Assembly: GCF_008642375.1 (NCBI RefSeq)
Contig: NZ_CP029194.1
Location: 1,736,001 to 1,800,000 of the forward strand
DNA from: Streptomyces venezuelae
Lineage (GTDB): Bacteria > Actinomycetota > Actinomycetes > Streptomycetales > Streptomycetaceae
DNA length: 64,000 nucleotides
Direction: 5' to 3'
The notes beneath the pieces were generated by a model. The model saw nothing but the letters and a program-made list of their open reading frames with translations. It searched no databases and was not told the DNA's origin. The position numbers were made by a program, and so were the translations under genes. Every line of letters starts with the position of its first letter. Positions within the stretch are counted from its first letter, which is position 1. Shown in pieces: positions 24,599-32,593 of the stretch.

Positions 24599-27500
24599 AT
24601 GCCCCAAGAGCGCGCAGAACCAGATCCGCGTGCCATAACGGAGTTTCTTCTTTCTCACGTCGTCGAGCTGATGGATCTGCCCAAGGACGCGGTGGACCGC
24701 TGGACACCGATGCACCGATACGGTCTCGACTCACTCAAATTCACCCGTCTCGCCACCTCCTTATCCGAATTCGTTGGCTGGAAAGTCCCTGTCACCTGGA
24801 TGTGGCAGTACCCCTCCGTCGACGAGCTGTGCCGTGCGCTCGTCGAGGGTCCCCGTACCGCAGGGACCTCCCCCGGCCCCGCCCCGGGCGACGAGCGCCG
24901 TGCCGCCTCGCACGAGCCCGTCGCGATCGTGGGCATCGGCTGCCGGTTCCCCGGCGGACCGGACCCCTCCGCCTTCTGGAAGCTGCTGTCCGAAGGCCGC
25001 GACGCCGTCGGCCCGGTGCCGGCCGCGCGCCGGGAGCTGCTGCGCGGCTCGGCCCGCTGGGGCGGGTTCATCGACGGCATCGACCAGTTCGATCCGCTGT
25101 TCTTCGGCATCTCACCCCGTGAAGCCGTCCAGATGGACCCGCAGCAGCGGCTGATCCTGGAACTGGCCTGGGAGGCGCTGGAGGACGCGGGGGTCGCCCC
25201 CGACAGCCTCGTCGGCACCGAGACCGGTGTGTTCATGGCCTCCTGCTGGGGCGACTACGCCGCGCTGGCCCACTACCGCGGGCCCGACACCCAGATCACC
25301 CCGCACACCGCGACCGGCATGCACGACGGCATCATCGCCAACCGCGTCTCCTACGTCCTCGGCCTGCAGGGCCCGAGCATGGCCATCGACGCCGCCTGCG
25401 CCGGGTCGCTGGTCTCGGTGCACGCGGGCTGCCAGTCGATCTGGCTGGGCGAGAGCGAGCTGGTGCTCGCCGGTGGCGTGAACCTGAGCTTCGTCTCCGA
25501 CTACTACACCGCCATGGACGCGATGGGCGCGCTCGCCCCCGACGGCCGCTGCAAGTCCTTCGACGCCCGCGCGAACGGGTACGTACGCGGTGAGGGCGCC
25601 GGGGTCGTCGTCCTCGCCCCGCTGAGCGTGGCCCTCGAACGCGATCTCCCCGTGTACTGCGTGATCAAGGGCAGCTCCTCCCAGAACGACGGTCTGAGCA
25701 ACGGCATGACCGCGCCGAACCCCCAGGCGCAGGAGCTGATGCTCCGCAACGCCTACCGGCGGGCCGGCATCGCGCCCTCCCTCGTCGACTACATCGAGTG
25801 CCACGGCTCCGCGACGCCCCTCGGCGACCCGATCGAGGCCAACGCCATCGGCGCGGTCCTGGGCGGTGACCGCGCGGAGCCGCTGCGGCTCGGCTCCGTC
25901 AAGTCCAACGTCGGGCACCTGGAGGCGGCGGCCGGCATCGTCGGCCTGGTCAAGCTCGCGCTGTCGATCCGCAACGGCGTGCTGCCGCCGAGCCTGCACT
26001 ACTCCTCCCCGAACCCGCAGATCCTGTTCGACGAGTACAACCTCACGGTCCAGGACCGGCTCACGCCCTGGCCCCGGCGCTCCGACGCGCGCCGCGGAGG
26101 CGTCAGCTCGTTCGGCTTCGGCGGCGCGATCTGCCATGTCGTCGTCGAGGAGCTGCCGCGGTCCGAAGGCAGCCTCCTCCTGCTCTCGGGGGACTCCCGG
26201 GAGGCGCTGGCCGATGAGGCATCGGCGCTGCTGCGGGACGGGAACGACCTGCGGGCGATCTGCCGGCGCACCCCCGGCGAGGGGAGGTTCCGGCTCGCCG
26301 CCGCCGCCCGTGACCTGACCGAGCTCAGGACGCAGCTCGACTCCTTCACCGCCGGCGCCCCCGTCGCGGGGCTGAACGCCGGGGAGGCGGCCGCGCGCAA
26401 GCCGCGGGTGGCCTTCCTCTTCTCGGGCAACGGTTCGCAGTGGGTGGGCATGGGCCGACAGCTGCTCGCCGGCAATCCGGTGTTCCGCCGGTCCATGACC
26501 CGCTCCGACAAGCGGATGCGGGAGCTGCTCGGCTTCTCGCTCGTCGAGCAGCTGATGGCGGCCGACGGCCGGATCGACGACATGGACGTCTTCCAGCCGC
26601 TGCTGTTCTCCCTCCAGGTCGCCCTGTCCGACACCTGGCGGTCCCTGGGCGTGGAGCCGGACGTCGTCGTGGGCCAGAGCGTCGGCGAGTTCGCCGCCTC
26701 CCACATCGCCGGTGCCCTCGACTTCGAGGACGCGTCCCGGCTGGCCGCCCACCACGGCCGCCTCCTCCAGCAGCTGGCCGTGGGGCGCGGCGACGGGATC
26801 GTGGTCACGACCGGCGCCGACGCCGTCCGGCCGTATCTGACCGGACAGCTCACGATCGCCGGCCACAACGGCCTGAACTCGACGCTGGTCACCGGCACAC
26901 CGCAGGAGATCGACGAACTGGTCCAGCGGCTGACCGACGAGGGCGTCACGAGCCATCGGGTACGGATGGGCCACGCCCCGCACTCGCCGCTGGTCGACCA
27001 CGTCCTCGCCCCGCTGAAGGTCGAGCTCGACGGCATCAGGCCGCGGTCCACCCGCGTCCCGATGGTCTCGACGGTCACCGGCGCACTCGTCGACGGCACG
27101 GAGCTCGGGCCGGACTACTGGGCGGACAACCTGCGCCAGGAGATCCGGGTGGTCGACGCCCTGACGACCCTGCGCGACCACGACATCGACGCGGTCGTCG
27201 AGATCAGCCCGCATCCCGTCCTGCTCAAGTCCGTGGCGGAGATCCTGCCGGCGGCGGCCACCCTGCCCTCTATGCGGCGCGGCACCGACGAGGCCTGGAC
27301 CCTGCTCGACTCGCTCGGCGCGCTGTACGCCGCGGGTCACCCCGTCACGGCCACCCCGTTCCTCGCGGGTGACCGGGGACGGCACGTCACGCCCGGCCGG
27401 GGCGAGGCCGCGCCCGACGACCGGGTGCACCTCGTGCCCGTCACGGCACGCACCGAGGAGGCGCTGGCCGACACCTGCCGCGAGCTGTCCAACCACGTCG

Positions 27501-30500
27501 AACGCGACCCGGGCCTGCGGGTCTCCGATCTCGCGTACACGCTCGCGACCAGGCGTACGCAGCACAGCCGGCGGATCGCGCTGTTCGCCCGCAACCGTCA
27601 GGACGTCCTCGACGGACTCGCGCGGGTCGCCGCGGGCCAGCCGCACCCCGACATCGTCACGGGCACGGTCTCCGGGAACGGCGACCGCCGGGTGGCGCTG
27701 GTCTTCTCCGGCGGGGGGACGCAGTGGGTCGGCATGGGCCGGGAGCTGCTGCGCTCGCACACCGGGTTCCGTACGTGGATGACCGCCTGCGACGCCGCCG
27801 TGCGGGCGGCCGGCGGCTGCTCGGTGCTCGACCGGCTCGCCGCCCCGGCCGACGAGGCCCGGTACGAGGAGATGGACTTCCAGCAGCCCGTGCTGTTCGC
27901 CCTCCAGGTCTCGCTGGCGAAGGTCTGGCTCGGCCTCGGCATCGAGCCGACGGCGGTCGTCGGACACAGTCTGGGCGAGGTCGCCGCCGCCTGCGTCGCC
28001 GGTTCGCTGTCCCTGGAGGACGCCGCCCGTGTCGTGGTCGCCCGCTCGCACCTGCTCGAACGGAAGGCGGCGGCCGGGGCGATGATCTCGGTCGACCTGC
28101 CGGAGCAGGAGCTGATGCCGAGGCTCGCCCCGTACGCGGAGCACGCGGCCGTCGCCGTGGTGAACAGCCCCACCAGCGCGGCGGTGTCCGGCTCGCCCGA
28201 GGCGATCGACGCCCTGGAGGCCGATCTCCGCGAGGCAGGGGTCTCGACCAGGAGGATCCGCGTCGAACGGCCGGTGCACAGCCCCGGCATGGACCCGCTG
28301 ATCGAGCCGCTGCGCGAACTCATCGACGGAATCAGCCCGTTGAGCAACACGATCGAGTTCCGTTCCACCGCGCTCGCCGACACGGTGGACCCGGTCGCGG
28401 ACGTCGACTACTGGGTGCACAACCTGCGCAACCAGGTGCGGTTCGCCGAGACGATCGGTGCACTGGTCGACGAAGGCGTCGGCACGTTCATCGAGATCGG
28501 CCCGCACGAGACCCTGCGCGGCGCGGTCGAGGAGATCGCGCTGACCCGTGGTGCGCAGGTGCACACGATCAACTCCCTGCGGCGCGAGGAGAGCGACGTC
28601 CGCTGTCTGCTGGGAGCCGCCGCGTCGCTGTACGTCAGGGGTCTGCCGCTGGCCTTCGACTCGCTCTTCGCCGACGACGCCGAGGTCGTGGAGACCCCGC
28701 TCGTGCAGTGGCAGAAGGACCGCTACTGGCTGGACGCCGCGCCGCTCCCCCAGGTGGGGTCCACGGCGGCCGCCGGGACCGCGGCCGTGACGGAGTCCGT
28801 GGCCGCGAGCGCGGCCACGACCGCCACCGCGCCCGTCGCCGGTTCCGTCGCCGGTTCCGTCGCCGTCTCCGTGCCGGACAGGCCGCTCGCGGAGGTGGTC
28901 CTCGACGAGCTCGCCGAGGCGCTGGGCGTGCCGTCGGGCCTGCTCGACGGGGGCGCCGGTCTGCGGGACTTCGGCCTCGACTCGATGCTCGCGATCCGCC
29001 TCGTGAACAGGCTCCAGTCGCTGTTCGGCCACCGGGTGTCGCCGGTGGTGTTCCTCGACGGCCGCTCCATCTCCGAGGTCGTCGCCCACGTCGTCGAGAC
29101 CGTCGGTCCTCCCGGCACCACAGCGGGGCCCGCTCCCGCGCCGGCGGTCGAGGTGAGGCCGGCGCCGACGGCTCCCGAGGCCGGGCCGGCCCGGTCGTTC
29201 CTGGACGACCTGTCCGCGCTGGACGCCGAGGAGCTGGTCGAGGAACTGGCCGCGCGCGGGCTCCTGGAGCCCACCGGCGCACCGGCGTCGGAGCAGCTGC
29301 GCACCGACGGCCTCGGGTTCGAGGTGGCGGCGGCCTCGCACGGCCAGGCCTCCCTGTGGTTCATGCAGCAGGTCTCGCCGGACTCCGTGCCGTACAACTT
29401 CATGGTCGCGGCCCGGATCCGTACCGAGGTCGACGAGAAGGCGCTCGACGGCGCCGTGCGCGCCGTGATGGAGCGGCACCCCGCGCTGCGCACGCTCTTC
29501 GTCGAGGCCGGCGGCCGACCGCACCAGGTCGTCCTGGACGAGCCGGTGTACGAGTTCCTCGTCGTGGACAGCTCCGAACTGGACGACGAGGAGGCCCGCG
29601 AGGAGCTGGCCGAGTACGGGCACGAGCCGCTGGACCTGGACAACGGCCCCCTCGTGCGGGTGGTGCTGATGACACGCGGCCCGGCGGACCACTACCTGCT
29701 CGTACTCGTCCACCACATCGCCTCGGACGCGGCCTCGGCCGACGTGATGATCCGCGAACTCCAGGAGTTCTACGAGGGTGCCGACCCCGCCACCCGCGAA
29801 CCGGTCGCCCCCTACACCGAGTTCGTGGAGTGGGAGCGGCAGTGGCTGGAAGGACCGGCGGCCGGCGCGGCGCTGGACTGGTGGTCGCGGAAGCTGGCCG
29901 ACCCGCCCACCCACCTCGACCTGTCCGACCGGGAGCGGCCCCCGGGCGTCACCTACGAAGGACGTGACCTCACGCTCCGCTGGAGCGCGGAAGAGACGCG
30001 TCTGCTCCGGGAGTTCGCGGTACGCGAGGGCGTGTCGATCAGCACCGTCGTGCTGGCCGGCTTCTTCGCCACGCTCAACCGCGCGGCCGGGGTCGAGGAC
30101 TCCGTACTGGCCACCGCCATCGCCCAACGCGCCGAGTCCGGCTGGGAATCCGCCATCGGCTACTACCTCAACACGGTACTGGTACGGGCGGAGCCTGCCG
30201 GCGACCGCACCTTCCGCGACCTGCTGGGCGAGGTCCACGCCTTCTCGCTCGGCCTGGTCGAGCACATGAACTACCCGCTCGACCTGCTGGCCTCCCAGCT
30301 GAAGCCGCCGCGGGCCGAGGGCCGCTCCCCGTGGTTCGACGTGGTCGTGAACTGGCTCTCGTCCGAGGCCTTCCCGCGGTCCGTGAAGCTCTTCCACGGC
30401 ATCGGCGACACCATCGCGCCCGACGGCGCCCTCCCGCTCGAACCGCTCCAGGTGCGCAGGCACCTCGCCAAGTTCGACCTGGAGATCTCGATGGCCGACA

Positions 30501-30685
30501 TCGACGGCGAGGTCGTCGGCCACATCCAGTACAAACCCAGCTATCTGGAGAAGGAAACCGTGACGGCACTGCTCGCGCTCTACCGCACCGTGCTCTTCGA
30601 CTCGATCGCCCGACCCGACCTGGCGCTGCGGGACATCGCGCCGAGCGGGCTCCCCGAGGCCGAGGCCGAGGAGTCGGACCGGTGA
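24599..30685 (+). CDS. Hybrid polyketide synthase: ACP-KS-AT-AT-ACP-condensation domain
   Basis: The domain order in this 2028-aa protein is as follows. ACP1 covers residues 8-85 (Ser45 in GLDSLKF). KS covers 104-520 with Cys267 (DAACAGS), His402 (ECHGSATPLGD) and His440 (KSNVGH). AT1 covers 603-890 with Ser694 (GQSVGE) and His795 (GHAPHSP). A KS-to-AT type linker lies at about 941-1030, and AT2 covers 1031-1335 with Ser1124 (GHSLGE) and His1227 (ERPVHSP). ACP2 is at 1428-1500 (Ser1462), and the NRPS condensation domain at 1572-2010 has HHIASD (His1705-1706, Asp1710). No KR, DH, ER or TE is present. The hydrophobic residue after each AT Ser favours malonyl units. AGGAG precedes the ATG. Codon 55 is TTA, and the ACP1 part has unusual AT-ending codons. 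Confidence 0.93.
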   Translation: MPQERAEPDPRAITEFLLSHVVELMDLPKDAVDRWTPMHRYGLDSLKFTRLATSLSEFVGWKVPVTWMWQYPSVDELCRALVEGPRTAGTSPGPAPGDERRAASHEPVAIVGIGCRFPGGPDPSAFWKLLSEGRDAVGPVPAARRELLRGSARWGGFIDGIDQFDPLFFGISPREAVQMDPQQRLILELAWEALEDAGVAPDSLVGTETGVFMASCWGDYAALAHYRGPDTQITPHTATGMHDGIIANRVSYVLGLQGPSMAIDAACAGSLVSVHAGCQSIWLGESELVLAGGVNLSFVSDYYTAMDAMGALAPDGRCKSFDARANGYVRGEGAGVVVLAPLSVALERDLPVYCVIKGSSSQNDGLSNGMTAPNPQAQELMLRNAYRRAGIAPSLVDYIECHGSATPLGDPIEANAIGAVLGGDRAEPLRLGSVKSNVGHLEAAAGIVGLVKLALSIRNGVLPPSLHYSSPNPQILFDEYNLTVQDRLTPWPRRSDARRGGVSSFGFGGAICHVVVEELPRSEGSLLLLSGDSREALADEASALLRDGNDLRAICRRTPGEGRFRLAAAARDLTELRTQLDSFTAGAPVAGLNAGEAAARKPRVAFLFSGNGSQWVGMGRQLLAGNPVFRRSMTRSDKRMRELLGFSLVEQLMAADGRIDDMDVFQPLLFSLQVALSDTWRSLGVEPDVVVGQSVGEFAASHIAGALDFEDASRLAAHHGRLLQQLAVGRGDGIVVTTGADAVRPYLTGQLTIAGHNGLNSTLVTGTPQEIDELVQRLTDEGVTSHRVRMGHAPHSPLVDHVLAPLKVELDGIRPRSTRVPMVSTVTGALVDGTELGPDYWADNLRQEIRVVDALTTLRDHDIDAVVEISPHPVLLKSVAEILPAAATLPSMRRGTDEAWTLLDSLGALYAAGHPVTATPFLAGDRGRHVTPGRGEAAPDDRVHLVPVTARTEEALADTCRELSNHVERDPGLRVSDLAYTLATRRTQHSRRIALFARNRQDVLDGLARVAAGQPHPDIVTGTVSGNGDRRVALVFSGGGTQWVGMGRELLRSHTGFRTWMTACDAAVRAAGGCSVLDRLAAPADEARYEEMDFQQPVLFALQVSLAKVWLGLGIEPTAVVGHSLGEVAAACVAGSLSLEDAARVVVARSHLLERKAAAGAMISVDLPEQELMPRLAPYAEHAAVAVVNSPTSAAVSGSPEAIDALEADLREAGVSTRRIRVERPVHSPGMDPLIEPLRELIDGISPLSNTIEFRSTALADTVDPVADVDYWVHNLRNQVRFAETIGALVDEGVGTFIEIGPHETLRGAVEEIALTRGAQVHTINSLRREESDVRCLLGAAASLYVRGLPLAFDSLFADDAEVVETPLVQWQKDRYWLDAAPLPQVGSTAAAGTAAVTESVAASAATTATAPVAGSVAGSVAVSVPDRPLAEVVLDELAEALGVPSGLLDGGAGLRDFGLDSMLAIRLVNRLQSLFGHRVSPVVFLDGRSISEVVAHVVETVGPPGTTAGPAPAPAVEVRPAPTAPEAGPARSFLDDLSALDAEELVEELAARGLLEPTGAPASEQLRTDGLGFEVAAASHGQASLWFMQQVSPDSVPYNFMVAARIRTEVDEKALDGAVRAVMERHPALRTLFVEAGGRPHQVVLDEPVYEFLVVDSSELDDEEAREELAEYGHEPLDLDNGPLVRVVLMTRGPADHYLLVLVHHIASDAASADVMIRELQEFYEGADPATREPVAPYTEFVEWERQWLEGPAAGAALDWWSRKLADPPTHLDLSDRERPPGVTYEGRDLTLRWSAEETRLLREFAVREGVSISTVVLAGFFATLNRAAGVEDSVLATAIAQRAESGWESAIGYYLNTVLVRAEPAGDRTFRDLLGEVHAFSLGLVEHMNYPLDLLASQLKPPRAEGRSPWFDVVVNWLSSEAFPRSVKLFHGIGDTIAPDGALPLEPLQVRRHLAKFDLEISMADIDGEVVGHIQYKPSYLEKETVTALLALYRTVLFDSIARPDLALRDIAPSGLPEAEAEESDR

Positions 30686-32523
30686 CCGAGACCCTGCACT
30701 CCGAGTTCGTCGAGCAAGCGGTCAAGAACCCGGGCGCGCCCGCGGTCTACTCCGACGCCGGCGTCCTGACCTACGGCGAGCTGAACGAGCGGTCCCGTCT
30801 GCTGGCCGAGCGGCTCGTGGCCGACGGCGCCGGACCCGGTGTCCCGGTCGGCGTGTGCGTCGAGCGCACGCCCGACCTGCTCGTCGCCGTCCTGGCCGTG
30901 CTGCGCGCCGGCTCCTGCTACGTACCGCTGGACCCGAACTACCCCGCCGAGCGGCTGGCCTTCATGGTCCGGGACAGCGGGACCCGGCTGCTGCTGACCA
31001 CGCCCGCCTCCCGGGCCAACTGTCCGGCCGGACCGACCGTGGTCGTGCTCGGCGACACCGTGACGACCGAGCCCGGCGACCGGCCCGTGCCGGTCGTGCC
31101 CGAGGACACCGCGTACGTCATCTACACCTCGGGCTCCACCGGCCTCCCGAAGGGCGTGGCCATCCACCACGGCGGCTGCGTCGCCATGCTGTCCGAGATG
31201 GACCGGATCTTCGAGGGCCGCGACATGAGCGGCATCTCGGCGGCCAGCTCGGTCTGCTTCGACATGTCGGTGATGGAGATCTTCCCCGCGCTGTGCCGCG
31301 GCGGCGCCGTCGTGCTCGTGGAGAGCGCCGTGCACCTGCCGGACAGCCCGTACGCCGACCGGATCACCCACCTCAACGTCGTCCCGTCGGTGATGAACAG
31401 CCTGCTCGACGCCGGCGGCCTGCCGCCGAACGTGCGCACGGTCGTGTTCGGCGGCGAGCCCCTGCGGCGCAAGCTCGTGGACCGGGCGTACCGGGAGACC
31501 GGCGCCGACCGGGTCTACAACGCCTACGGTCCGACCGAGGCGACCGTCTTCACCTCGCACAAGTGGGTGCCGGAGGACGGGACCGACGAGCCCTCGATCG
31601 GCACGCCGTCGTCCCGTGCCCGCGCGTACGTCCTCGACGAGAACCTGAAGCCGCTGCCGGCCGGCGTGCCCGGCGAGCTGTACGTCGGCGGGGTCGGGCT
31701 CGCCCACGGCTACGTCAACCGGCCGCGCACCACGGCCGAGCGGTTCGTGCCGGACCCGTTCCTGGACGGCGAGCGCATGTACCGCACCGGTGACGTCGTC
31801 GCGCTCACCGAGGACGGCGAGCTCCGGTTCGGCGGCCGCTCGGACCACCAGGTCAAGCTGCGCGGCTTCCGCATCGAGCTGGAGGAGGTCGAGGCCCGGC
31901 TGACCGGCCGGCCCGGGGTCCGCGAGGCCGCCGCCGTCGTCCGGGGCAACAGGCTGATCGGTTACGTGGTGCCGGAGGCGGGCTCCCCGGAGGCCGACTC
32001 CCGGGACGGCGACGCCGTGTGGCTGGACGCCGAACGTCAGACGGCCCTCACCGGCGGGCTCGCCGCCGAGCTGCCCGACTACATGGTGCCGGGGACGATC
32101 GTGTTCCTGACCGCGCTCCCGCTGGCGCCCGGCGGAAAACTGGACCGCGGCGCGCTGCCCGAACCGCCGGCCGCCGACCCCGGCACACCCCTGAGGGCCG
32201 CGAGCACGCCGACCGAGGTGGCGCTGGCGGAGATCTGGGGCCAGCTGCTCGACCTCGAACCGGCGGGCATCGACGTCCAGGCCGCCTTCTACGACCTCGG
32301 CGGCGACTCGCTGCTGCTCGTCCGGCTGGCCAGGCTGATGACCCGGCGGTTCGACCGCCGCGTCCGCGTGCCCGACCTCTTCAGCTTCCGCGACATCGCC
32401 TCGCTGGCCCGCTGGCTCGACGCCGAGAGCGGCGCCACCCCCGAGATCGTCGAGTCGGCCCGCCGCCGCGCCGGCGCCCGCCGCGCCGCACTGCGCGGCC
32501 GCGCCGCCCCCTCCGACAGCTGA
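30682..32523 (+). CDS. Free-standing NRPS adenylation-thiolation (A-PCP) protein
   Basis: The 613-aa protein has an adenylation domain at residues 1-495: LRAGSCYVPLDPNYP, YTSGSTGLPKG, NAYGPTE, YRTGD and the catalytic Lys486 in LAPGGKLDRGALP. A PCP lies at about 510-585 with Ser543 in LGGDSL. My reading of the pocket residues is Asp194, Met195, Met198, Asn232, Val255, Gly257, Ala281, Val289 and Phe290. The Asp predicts an alpha-amino acid, but I know no matching code. There is no condensation domain; the one at the end of the preceding protein should act with it. The GTG start overlaps the upstream stop by 4 bp (GTGA). Confidence 0.93.
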   Translation: MTETLHSEFVEQAVKNPGAPAVYSDAGVLTYGELNERSRLLAERLVADGAGPGVPVGVCVERTPDLLVAVLAVLRAGSCYVPLDPNYPAERLAFMVRDSGTRLLLTTPASRANCPAGPTVVVLGDTVTTEPGDRPVPVVPEDTAYVIYTSGSTGLPKGVAIHHGGCVAMLSEMDRIFEGRDMSGISAASSVCFDMSVMEIFPALCRGGAVVLVESAVHLPDSPYADRITHLNVVPSVMNSLLDAGGLPPNVRTVVFGGEPLRRKLVDRAYRETGADRVYNAYGPTEATVFTSHKWVPEDGTDEPSIGTPSSRARAYVLDENLKPLPAGVPGELYVGGVGLAHGYVNRPRTTAERFVPDPFLDGERMYRTGDVVALTEDGELRFGGRSDHQVKLRGFRIELEEVEARLTGRPGVREAAAVVRGNRLIGYVVPEAGSPEADSRDGDAVWLDAERQTALTGGLAAELPDYMVPGTIVFLTALPLAPGGKLDRGALPEPPAADPGTPLRAASTPTEVALAEIWGQLLDLEPAGIDVQAAFYDLGGDSLLLVRLARLMTRRFDRRVRVPDLFSFRDIASLARWLDAESGATPEIVESARRRAGARRAALRGRAAPSDS

Positions 32524-32593
32524 CTCACCGTCATCTGTCGCCCACCGTCCACCACTTGCCGCTCGGCATTCGCCTCGAAGCAGGAGCTTCCCC

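Noticed and set aside
25112..30523. Very long open frame (about 1800 codons) on the minus strand opposite the polyketide synthase
   Set aside because: It lacks any family motif and consists of low-complexity Arg/Gly/Val/Asp-rich sequence, as expected from the complement of a high-GC gene. The plus-strand frame has clear catalytic domains throughout.
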